64,000 nucleotides of DNA. Source: Flavobacterium sp. YJ01 (lineage in GTDB: Bacteria; Bacteroidota; Bacteroidia; Flavobacteriales; Flavobacteriaceae). Made by a program: the position numbers and the translations under genes. This document shows positions 57,821 through 64,000 of this stretch, one piece after another (position 1 is the first letter of the stretch; the number at the start of each line of letters is the position of its first letter). The notes under the pieces were generated by a model. That model saw only the letters and a list, made by a program, of their open reading frames with translations. It was not told where the DNA came from and searched no databases. Where the stretch lies: positions 4,154,001 through 4,218,000 of the forward strand of contig NZ_CP119757.1 of the NCBI RefSeq assembly GCF_029320955.1, read 5' to 3'.

Positions 57821-59002
57821 ATGTTAGAAAAAGAAAAATCAATCTATACGCTTCAATTTATTTTACTTTGTTTAAGTTCTTTGCTGTTTTCTTCTAGTTT
57901 CAATATGATGATTCCAGAACTTCCAAATTATTTAAGCAGTTTGGGAGGAGCAGAATACAAAGGATTAATCATTTCTTTATTTACACTTACGGCGGCAATC
58001 TCGCGACCTTTTAGTGGTAAATTGACAGACAAATGGGGACGTGTGCCTGTTATGGCAATTGGATCTTCGGTTTGTGTGATTTGCGGATTTCTGTATCCAA
58101 TTTTAAGTTCTGTTTCTGGATTTTTGTTGCTTCGTCTAGTTCATGGTTTTTCTACAGGATTTAAACCGACATCAACATCTGCTTACGTAGCCGATATTAT
58201 TCCGCAAAAAAGATGGGGAGAAGCGTTAGGAATGCACGGATTATGTTTTGGTATCGGAGGCGCACTCGGACCAGCATTAGGAAGTATGATTGTAAATTCT
58301 TTCGGAATGAATGTGATGTTTTATACTTCGTCATTTCTTGCATTTTTATCGATTATTATTGTTTTTAATATGAAAGAAACGCTTACAGTAAAAGAGAAAC
58401 TTAATAAATCTATGTTTTACATCGGACGAAAAGATATTGTTGATAAAAATGTTTTTCCAGCAGGAATTATTACTTTTCTTTCTTACACGGCATTTGGACT
58501 TATTTTGACCTTAATTCCTGATTGGAGCGAACATCTTGGCGCGACAAATAAAGGAATCTTTTTTACAGCATTTACTGTTGCATCTGTTTTAGTTCGTTTT
58601 GGTGCAGGAAAAGTTTCAGACAGACACGGAAGACCAAAAGTAATTCTGGCAGGATTAATTATAATGGCTGTTGCACTTTTTGTAATAAGTGCCGGAAGAG
58701 ATATTCAGATGTTACTAGTCGGAGCAGGAATTTATGGAATTGGCGCAGGTATTTTGTCACCAGCAGTTAGCGCATGGACTATTGATTTGAGTAACCCAGA
58801 ACACCGTGGAAAAGCGGTTGCCACGATATATATTTCGATGGAATTAGGAATCGGCTCTGGAGCACTTTTTGGAGGAACTTATTATAACGATCAAATAAAC
58901 CGTATACCGCAGATTATTAGATTTGATATTTTGGTTTTGCTTCTAGGAGTTTTTTATCTGTTTTATTGGCGAAGAAATAAAAATAAAAAGCTAAAGGTTT
59001 AA
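57821..59002 (+). CDS. MFS transporter
   Basis: This 393-residue protein has about twelve transmembrane helices. Motif A is in GKLTDKWGRVPVMAIG (about 67), repeated in the second half as GKVSDRHGRPKVI (about 263). The antiporter-like segment GFKPTSTSAYVADIIPQKRWGEA lies near helix 5 and resembles motif C-type drug/proton exporters, so efflux of a small toxic compound is likely. It follows the DUF763 gene by 56 bases in the same orientation; a functional link is not clear. Confidence 0.9.
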   Translation: MLEKEKSIYTLQFILLCLSSLLFSSSFNMMIPELPNYLSSLGGAEYKGLIISLFTLTAAISRPFSGKLTDKWGRVPVMAIGSSVCVICGFLYPILSSVSGFLLLRLVHGFSTGFKPTSTSAYVADIIPQKRWGEALGMHGLCFGIGGALGPALGSMIVNSFGMNVMFYTSSFLAFLSIIIVFNMKETLTVKEKLNKSMFYIGRKDIVDKNVFPAGIITFLSYTAFGLILTLIPDWSEHLGATNKGIFFTAFTVASVLVRFGAGKVSDRHGRPKVILAGLIIMAVALFVISAGRDIQMLLVGAGIYGIGAGILSPAVSAWTIDLSNPEHRGKAVATIYISMELGIGSGALFGGTYYNDQINRIPQIIRFDILVLLLGVFYLFYWRRNKNKKLKV

Positions 59003-59039
59003 AAAGAAATTATTCATTTTATTAATTTGGAGAAAAATA

Positions 59040-59735
59040 CTATTGATACTTACTCAAATCCAGATTAAGAATAGTACCAACTCTGCTAAATTCTTCATTA
59101 ACCTTTGCATTCAAAATTAGTTGTTCGTTGTGTATCGGATGATTAAAAATTAACTGATGCGCATGGAGCATCATTCCTTTGAGATCAAAATTTTCCAGCC
59201 ACAATTTATTTTGTTTGTTGCAACCATGCGGTCGACTTCCTAAAATGGGATGAAAAATATGTTTGAAATGTTTTCTTAATTGATGCATGCGTCCAGTTTC
59301 TGGAATCGCTTCTACCAAACAATATCGTGAAGTGGGTTTATTGTTAAATGCTAACGCAACTTCGGCATTTTGCAAACGACTAAAATAGGTTATGGCATTT
59401 TGTTTAATGTTATCATCATTAATTAAATCATAATCAATCGTAAGTTCTTCGGGAGACCAGCCGCGTAAAATGGCTAAATATTTTTTTTCGACCTCGCGTG
59501 TGGCAAAACGATCATTCATAATTTTCAGAACTTCTTTATCTAGCGCAAATAACAAAATACCAGATGTTTTGCGGTCTAACCGATGAATAGGATAAACATG
59601 TTGCCCAATTTGATTTCTCAATTCCTGAATGGCATACACTTTTGCATCTCGTGCATAAAATGATTTGTGAACCAACAACCCGCTTGGTTTATTAATGGCA
59701 ATAATATATTCGTCTTGGTAAAGAATTTCTAACAT
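59040..59735 (-). CDS. truC: RluA/TruC-family RNA pseudouridine synthase
   Basis: This 231-residue enzyme has the catalytic Asp in HRLDRKTSGILLFA (about residue 54) and the family motifs INKPSGLLVH and GRMHQLRKHFKH. It has no S4 domain, and its length (about 230-260) fits TruC, which makes pseudouridine 65 in tRNA, but an RluA role in rRNA cannot be excluded. It is monocistronic and converges on the MFS gene. Confidence 0.85.
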   Translation of the reverse strand: MLEILYQDEYIIAINKPSGLLVHKSFYARDAKVYAIQELRNQIGQHVYPIHRLDRKTSGILLFALDKEVLKIMNDRFATREVEKKYLAILRGWSPEELTIDYDLINDDNIKQNAITYFSRLQNAEVALAFNNKPTSRYCLVEAIPETGRMHQLRKHFKHIFHPILGSRPHGCNKQNKLWLENFDLKGMMLHAHQLIFNHPIHNEQLILNAKVNEEFSRVGTILNLDLSKYQ

Positions 59736-60004
59736 TCGGCAAAAGTAAAAGAGATTTCGGTTGAAAAGGCTTTTCGGGTTATTTATTTCTCGATTGTTCA
59801 GAAAATCTTTTTATGCTTAAAAAATAATGTTATTAATAGTAAAGCCTTTCATTTTGGTAGGTTCACCATATCATTTTGATAGTAATTTGTAAATGATACT
59901 ATGATTTAATTTGTTGATAATTAAGTGTTTGTGTCGTTTAAGATGTTTTGGCATATCGTTTGTCTTCGCCAATATCCTAAACATTATCAATCTAAAAAAG
60001 AACT
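59736..60004. promoter_or_regulatory. Gap with inverted repeat and weak sigma-54-like site
   Basis: TATCATTT (59869-59876) and AAATGATA (59891-59898) form a perfect 8-base dyad. Downstream, TTGGCATATCGTTTGTC (59949-59963 region) resembles a -24/-12 promoter with GG and GT 12 bases apart; the -12 GC is missing. It is about 40 bases before the small ORF at 60005. Both are only suggestive. Confidence 0.35.
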
Positions 60005-60151
60005 ATGAAAGCAAATAAAACAAGAAGCAAGGAGATAACTAAATTATACTTATCAAATAAATCTATGCAGAGTAAAGACAGAACCATCAATTTAATAGTC
60101 TTTAGTATAGTTTTCTTTATTACTGTTCTTCTAATTTCTCAAATTCTTTAA
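60005..60151 (+). CDS. Small single-pass membrane protein (48 residues)
   Basis: ATG 60005 opens 48 codons: a basic N-terminus (MKANKTRSKEITKLY) and a C-terminal hydrophobic helix (about 29-47, LIVFSIVFFITVLLISQIL). The pattern is a typical tail-anchored or signal-anchor peptide. No family is recognised. It is 61 bases upstream of the GNAT gene in the same orientation and may share its promoter. Confidence 0.5.
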   Translation: MKANKTRSKEITKLYLSNKSMQSKDRTINLIVFSIVFFITVLLISQIL

Positions 60152-60212
60152 GACATCAAATTTGGAATTACTTCATTAAAATAAAGGATAATTAAAACAT
60201 AACTAAATAATT

Positions 60213-60875
60213 ATGAAAATTATAGATCCGATAATAGACGCTAATATAAAACTTGGTGAAGGTTTTTTCTATACCAACAAATTTCGTAAAAATGCAATAC
60301 TTTCATCTGTTGAAGAGACAGCAGAACAAATAGATTTTACTATTGAAAAAGCCAGATCTGCCCATATTTTTTGGATTAAACAGATTTGCGAAGAGACTTT
60401 ATCATCAGCTATAGCCCGCGGAACAGGAATTTCTGGACGTTCGCCAGAATTATTGGAGAAAAAAATGAATAAGGGAGAAGCAATTATAGCTTTTGCATCA
60501 GACGGAAGATGGGCAGGTTTTGCTTTTATTTCTGTATGGGAAAATGGCAATTATGTTTCTAATTCGGGACTTATTGTAGCGCCAGAGTTTAGACATACAG
60601 GACTGGCCAAAAAAATTAAAACAAAGATTTTTGAATTGAGCAAAAAGTTATATCCAGATGCCCGCATTTTCAGTTTAACTTCTGGACTTGCCGTGATGAA
60701 AATGAACCACGAACTCGGTTTTATGCCGGTTACTTTTTCTGAAGTTACCTCAGATGAAATCTTTTGGGAAAGCTGTAAATCATGTGTAAACTGTCCGATA
60801 TTAGTGAGTAAGGAAAGAAAAAACTGTTTATGTACAGCAATGCTTTATGATCCTAAACTAAATAAACCCGTTTAA
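60213..60875 (+). CDS. GNAT family N-acetyltransferase with Cys-rich C-terminus
   Basis: This 220-residue protein has a GNAT core (about 50-170). The acetyl-CoA loop region VAPEFRHTGLAKKIKTKIF keeps part of the Q/RxxGxG/A pattern. The C-terminal tail has CKSCVNCPILVSKERKNCLC, a CxxCxxC-plus-CxC group that could bind zinc or an iron-sulfur cluster. Similar GNAT proteins occur in Bacteroidota arginine gene clusters as possible N-acetylglutamate synthases, but no arginine gene is nearby here. The substrate is open. A strong terminator follows. Confidence 0.8.
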   Translation: MKIIDPIIDANIKLGEGFFYTNKFRKNAILSSVEETAEQIDFTIEKARSAHIFWIKQICEETLSSAIARGTGISGRSPELLEKKMNKGEAIIAFASDGRWAGFAFISVWENGNYVSNSGLIVAPEFRHTGLAKKIKTKIFELSKKLYPDARIFSLTSGLAVMKMNHELGFMPVTFSEVTSDEIFWESCKSCVNCPILVSKERKNCLCTAMLYDPKLNKPV

Positions 60876-60896
60876 AAAGTACAAAAGGTTTTAACA

Positions 60897-60930
60897 AAGA
60901 GGCTGTCTCGATTTTTGAGACAGCCTCTTT
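60897..60930 (+). terminator. Strong terminator after the GNAT gene
   Basis: AAAGAGGCTGTCTCGA pairs with TTGAGACAGCCTCTTT, a stem of 15 or more bases. Its core matches the terminator at 27056, which also precedes a copy of the palindromic repeat. Confidence 0.92.
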
Positions 60931-60950
60931 GTCATTTTACATATTTACTT

Positions 60951-61090
60951 GTTCTGTAGGAGCATTTCGTTGGTAGAAAAAATTTATTTTTAAAAGAGAT
61001 TACGTTCCGTAGGAACATTTGATTTTGAAATCGTTTTAATAATCTGACCTGATCTATATTTTTCTACCAGCAAAACATTTGTACGGAATG
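60951..61090. repeat. Palindromic MITE-like repeat, copy C (shortened)
   Basis: Outer arms GTTCTGTAGGAGC followed by ATTTCGTTGGTAGAAAAA (60951-60981) and ATTTTTCTACCAGCAAAAC followed by ATTTGTACGGAATG (to 61090). Only one inner hairpin (ACGTTCCGTAGGAAC, about 61002-61016) remains. It is a degenerate relative of copies A and B. Confidence 0.75.
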
Positions 61091-61155
61091 ATAAGTCGGA
61101 CTGCAAGCTCAACATTTTACAATTAATCTTTATATTTGATTATTAAATTAATAAA

Positions 61156-61936
61156 ATGAGCGAAAAAACGAAACCGTATGCTTTAATAACAGGTGCCAGC
61201 AAAGGCATTGGAAAATCTATTGCTTACGAATTGGCAAAACAAGGATATCCGTTACTGCTTGTTGCAAGAAGTGAAGCAGAATTAAAAGCACTATCTGATG
61301 ATATTCAAGTTAAATACAAAATCAATGTTTCTGTTTTATCAATTGATCTTTCGACAAATGCTGCATCACAAAAAGTAATCGATTGGATAAAATTGAATAA
61401 TTACCCAGTTGGGGTTTTGGTTAACAATGCTGGTTATGGTGTTTGGGGCGATTTTAGTCAGTCTGCTTTAAGCGATCAGCTTGGCATGATGCAACTTAAT
61501 ATGAATGTAGTGGTAGAACTTTCTCATTTATTAGTTCCTATACTTTCACACGAAGAGCAAGCTTACATTTTAAATATATAGAGCATACCAAGCTGTGCCT
61601 ACATTAGCTGTTTATTCGGCTACAAAGGCTTTTGTTTTATCATTTACAAGGGCCTTACGTTTCGAACTTGAAAAAACTTCAATTTCAGTAACCTGTTTTA
61701 GTCCTGGTCCGGTTGATACTGGTTTTGCTGCGAGAGCTGGTTTAAGTGCTTTAAACAAAATGGCTGAAAAGTTTAATATGCAACCTGATGAAGTGGCAAA
61801 AATGGCGGTAAAAGCCATGTTCAACAAAAAATCTGAAGTTATTCCGGGTTTTACAAATATTGTTTCGGTTTACGCTAATCGTGTATTACCAAAGGCTTTC
61901 ATAGAAAAAACTGCGGCTGGTATTTATAAAATCTAA
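61156..61936 (+). pseudogene. Short-chain dehydrogenase/reductase broken by a frameshift
   Basis: The 5' part (61156-61581) has the NAD(P) site TGASKGIGK and NNAGYG and ends at a TAG (61579-61581) right after AYILNI. The 3' part continues in another frame from about 61583 (AYQAVPTLAVYSATKAFV), keeping the YxxxK motif. In intact relatives NI is followed by four residues such as ASTA, including the catalytic Ser, before AYQ; here four bases replace about twelve, consistent with an 8-base deletion. The enzyme would be inactive. A -7-like TATATTTG (61131-61138) still stands upstream. A sequencing error cannot be excluded. Confidence 0.8.
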
Positions 61937-61966
61937 TTTTTTTTTCGAAAAAAGTATCAAAAAAAT

Positions 61967-61996
61967 TTTGGCAAATAATAAATTATATTACATTTG
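61967..61996 (+). promoter_or_regulatory. Promoter of the cysteine-leader operon
   Basis: TTTG (61967-61970) and TACATTTG (61989-61996) are separated by 18 bases, matching the -33/-7 consensus. Transcription would start near 62002, about 30 bases before the leader ORF. Confidence 0.7.
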
Positions 61997-62032
61997 CATA
62001 AATGTCTACTAATTCTATAGAGTATATCTAAT

Positions 62033-62107
62033 ATGAAAAATAAGTTTAATTTTAATAAAGGTCAAATGCACGCAAACATGCGAATGTGCTGCTGTTGTTG
62101 TTGCTAA
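62033..62107 (+). CDS. Leader peptide ending in six cysteine codons
   Basis: This 24-residue ORF begins MKNKFNFNKGQMHANMRM and finishes with six Cys codons (TGC TGC TGT TGT TGT TGC, 62087-62104) and TAA. Chance occurrence of this run is very unlikely. Polycysteine leader ORFs act as cysteine-responsive attenuators in mycobacteria; a similar role fits here. No classical terminator hairpin is visible between its stop and the dioxygenase start (62161), so control may work through Rho or through translation coupling rather than an intrinsic terminator. It has its own good promoter. Confidence 0.75.
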   Translation: MKNKFNFNKGQMHANMRMCCCCCC

Positions 62108-62160
62108 CCTTTTATATAAAATTACAAACACTATTATTTCATCTATTAAATATATTTATC

Positions 62161-62967
62161 ATGGTATCTACATATAAAACATTTACCCTTACTGAGCAAT
62201 TAACAAATGAGCAAATTGCCTTTTTTAACGAACATGGTTTCATTCACTTCAAAAAATTTATAAATCCAGAAACGGTTTCGTCCATTATTGATGCATCGAA
62301 ACAAGTTGAGCAAAATTGGATTGAAAACGATCTTCAAAAAATAAACGGTGTCCCAATTAAATTCGGAAAAGATTTAGATGGTTCTCCTATTGTACAACGT
62401 TTTGCTTTTATCAATCAGCATCATCAAGCCTTGAGCGGTCTTCTGCTTGATCCGAGATTTAATGGTTTGTTACCATTGGCAGGCGATGGCGCCAGATTAG
62501 GAACGGAAGAAAAAGACGGAATGGTTTTTAATCATTATATCAACGGACCAGAAAGTAAGTTTACTAAAATGGGTTGGCATACAGATGGCTTAAGAGATAT
62601 TTTTTATGGAGGAAAATTAAATCCGATGTTAAATGTGGGTATTCACTTGAGCACCTTGAGACCTGAAAACGGTGGACTTAAAATTATTCCTGGAACTCAT
62701 AAGCAAAGTATTTATCAAATGCTTTTCCGTAAAAAATACTTTTTAGATAATAAAGCCGATCCGGAGGAAGTTTCCATCATTCCAGAGGCTGGAGATTTAA
62801 CCATTCATGATGGTCGTTTATGGCACAGAGTTGCAGAATCATCTGTTCGTGGCGAAGAAAGCAGAAGAAGAGTTATTTATATTCCAATTATAGCAGGAAA
62901 ATACGCTCCTAAAAACGAGAACAGTCCAACGGTTTTCTATCAACGTTTTGCTGGTATTGTTAAATAA
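62161..62967 (+). CDS. Phytanoyl-CoA dioxygenase (PhyH)-type Fe(II)/2-oxoglutarate oxygenase
   Basis: This 268-residue protein begins MVSTYKTFTLTEQLTNEQIA; the in-frame hydrophobic leader before ATG 62161 is a shadow of the cysteine leader. The double-stranded beta-helix core has FFNEHGFIHFKKFI, the iron-binding HTDGL (His and Asp, about residue 141), and a distal His region TIHDGRLWHRVAESS followed by the Arg-bearing RRRVIYIPII that binds 2-oxoglutarate. It hydroxylates an unknown small molecule or lipid. Placed behind a cysteine leader, it may release or modify a sulfur compound, as sulfonate dioxygenases do, but that is inference. A 49-residue ORF follows 2 bases later. Confidence 0.85.
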   Translation: MVSTYKTFTLTEQLTNEQIAFFNEHGFIHFKKFINPETVSSIIDASKQVEQNWIENDLQKINGVPIKFGKDLDGSPIVQRFAFINQHHQALSGLLLDPRFNGLLPLAGDGARLGTEEKDGMVFNHYINGPESKFTKMGWHTDGLRDIFYGGKLNPMLNVGIHLSTLRPENGGLKIIPGTHKQSIYQMLFRKKYFLDNKADPEEVSIIPEAGDLTIHDGRLWHRVAESSVRGEESRRRVIYIPIIAGKYAPKNENSPTVFYQRFAGIVK

Positions 62968-62969
62968 TT

Positions 62970-63119
62970 ATGCTGATTGTTATCGCGTTTAGTTATCTGG
63001 TTAGATCAGGTAAGCTAAAAAGTACCACAGATTTTTTTAAAAATAGTCAGAGAAAGATAAAACTTAAAATAGCAAAACTAGAATTGGCGATAGTTTCAGG
63101 TTTACAAATACTGAGCTGA
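62970..63119 (+). CDS. 49-residue ORF packed between dioxygenase and CDP-alcohol phosphotransferase genes
   Basis: This ORF starts 2 bases after the dioxygenase stop and ends 2 bases before the next ATG (63122), so it fills the gap exactly. It begins MLIVIAFSYLVRSGKLKSTT, with a hydrophobic start, a basic centre (KNSQRKIKLKIAK) and a moderately hydrophobic end. It looks like a small membrane-associated or signal-anchor protein. No family is recognised. Tight packing on both sides supports a real gene; an alternative is a degraded segment of a longer gene. Confidence 0.5.
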   Translation: MLIVIAFSYLVRSGKLKSTTDFFKNSQRKIKLKIAKLELAIVSGLQILS

Positions 63120-63121
63120 TA

Positions 63122-63808
63122 ATGGGAAAGGAAACACTGAATGAAGATTATAGTTCAATTGCACAAAGAACATTTTCTGACCGTAAGCGCACTAATATTT
63201 TGAAAAAAGCGGAACAGTCAACTATTGTATTTCTGCTGCCAAAAGTGCCTAAATTCATTTCACCAAATTTACTCACTTTAATTGGGGCACTTGGTTCGGG
63301 TTTCGTTTTTTTAGCTTTTGTTTTAGGAACCTATATAACAAATTGGTATTTGCTTTTAGGGATTATTGGTTTGATTATAAATTGGTTAGGTGATTCTTTA
63401 GACGGAAGATTGGCTTATTATAGAAATATTCCACGTCGCTGGTATGGCTTTGCACTCGACATTATCGCCGATTGGATTGGTATTGTACTTATTGGTTTTG
63501 GCTACTACATTTATGCTAAAAATGGTACACAAATAGTAGCCTTTGCTTTTGTTGCATTGTATGGTTGGTCTATCATCATCAGTCAGTTACGCTACAAAAT
63601 TACAAATGAATACAGTATAGATTCGGGAGCTGTTGGTCCAACGGAGCTTAGATTTATTATTGCTTTAATTTTAATTACAGAAGTTTTATTTCACGGATCA
63701 ATAACCTATTTTGCTGGTTTAATTAGTGTTATATTGCTTGTAATCAATCTTGTAGATAGCTTTAAACTCTTAAAGTTAGGTGATTTAAAAGATAAAAATC
63801 AAGTCTGA
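63122..63808 (+). CDS. CDP-alcohol phosphatidyltransferase family membrane protein
   Basis: This 228-residue protein has about six helices and the CDP-alcohol phosphotransferase signature, here WLGDSLDGRLAYYRNIPRR followed by WYGFALDIIAD. The three Asp of DG(x)2A...G(x)3D(x)3D are present; the Arg of AR is replaced by Tyr. It joins a CDP-activated lipid to an alcohol such as glycerol-P, inositol or a sugar alcohol. It is the fourth gene of the operon behind the cysteine leader and is followed 1 base later by a GtrA-like gene, which suggests a lipid- or polymer-modification pathway. Confidence 0.85.
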   Translation: MGKETLNEDYSSIAQRTFSDRKRTNILKKAEQSTIVFLLPKVPKFISPNLLTLIGALGSGFVFLAFVLGTYITNWYLLLGIIGLIINWLGDSLDGRLAYYRNIPRRWYGFALDIIADWIGIVLIGFGYYIYAKNGTQIVAFAFVALYGWSIIISQLRYKITNEYSIDSGAVGPTELRFIIALILITEVLFHGSITYFAGLISVILLVINLVDSFKLLKLGDLKDKNQV

Positions 63809-63809
63809 A

Positions 63810-64000
63810 ATGTTCAATAAAAAGTCTATTTATACTTTTCTACAAGCTCAAGTTGCAGCATTTGTAGGCGGCATTACCGATTATGGCTTAATGATTTTAC
63901 TGACAGAAGTATTTAAACTGCATTTTACCTTTTCTATATTAATCTCAGGAACTATTGGTGCAATTATCAATTTTAGCATTAATAGATTTTGGGTGTTTAA
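63810..64000 (+). CDS. GtrA-like membrane protein, cut by the right edge
   Basis: 63 residues are visible from ATG 63810. They give GtrA-type helices (QAQVAAFVGGITDYGLMILL, then FSILISGTIGAIINFSINRF) with the family pattern of Gly, Asn and Phe. GtrA proteins are small four-helix proteins that flip undecaprenyl- or lipid-linked sugars. It directly follows the CDP-alcohol phosphotransferase gene and is likely translated with it. The C-terminal half lies outside the window. Confidence 0.82.
   Translation, partial: MFNKKSIYTFLQAQVAAFVGGITDYGLMILLTEVFKLHFTFSILISGTIGAIINFSINRFWVF

Noticed and set aside
62086..62160. Leu-rich N-terminal extension of the dioxygenase
   Set aside because: It is the other-frame reading of the hexacysteine run; the family starts at ATG 62161.

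Overview
The window is AT-rich chromosomal DNA from a member of the Bacteroidota, most likely Flavobacterium or a close relative. The evidence is several SusC/SusD-type and FecI/FecR-type genes, many -33/-7 promoters of the TTTG ... TAnnTTTG type, few Shine-Dalgarno sequences, and gene families typical of flavobacteria (DUF2024, DUF1810, DUF763, 2TM, MocR regulators). No rRNA, tRNA, CRISPR array, transposase or prophage was recognised.

Layout. 1-1623: a PAS sensor kinase (cut by the window edge) and a lone receiver, reading left. 1996-3592: a very good sigma-54 promoter in front of a membrane glycosyltransferase. 3678-5316: a palindromic mobile-like repeat that runs into an AAA ATPase gene, then yggS. 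5478-8429: DUF2024, a MocR regulator and a GH43 hydrolase. 8812-17995: ECF sigma, FecR anti-sigma, SusC, SusD, DUF4843 and PKD-like lipoproteins. 18068-27013: same-strand envelope genes for thiol chemistry and proteolysis (two thioredoxin-like proteins, an aspartyl protease, an M16 peptidase, DsbD). I read 8812-27013 as one outer-membrane uptake and processing locus, probably for peptides or proteins. 28203-33118: an unknown small protein and a three-part export system (ABC, HlyD, TolC) whose ATPase has non-canonical catalytic motifs. 33266-36773: nagA and a metzincin lipoprotein with a lipoprotein partner.

36916-44246 is a sulfur island. A SAM-I riboswitch with its own promoter precedes a tiny ORF, a TlpA-like protein, a cysteine-desulfurase-like enzyme, an oxidoreductase and a cupin. 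Then comes a leader peptide with Met-Met-Cys-Cys codons, a terminator, and the methionine importer metN-metI-metQ. At 62033 a second leader peptide ends in six cysteine codons. It precedes a PhyH-type dioxygenase, an unannotated 49-residue ORF, a CDP-alcohol phosphotransferase and a GtrA-like gene cut by the right edge. Sulfur amino acid supply thus appears to be sensed in three ways within about 26 kb.

The rest: a MocR regulator divergent from a TonB receptor (44924-48355); two small lipoproteins; a second PAS kinase/receiver pair (49547-52688); two Crp/Fnr regulators flanking an exported PfpI/ABM gene pair (53241-56388); DUF763, an MFS transporter, a pseudouridine synthase and a GNAT enzyme (56544-60875); and an SDR gene broken by a frameshift that removes the active-site serine region (61156-61936). 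At least three families of dispersed palindromic repeats lie in the intergenic regions. The strongest candidates for something undescribed are the cysteine and methionine/cysteine leader peptides with their downstream operons, and the export system with the degenerate ATPase.
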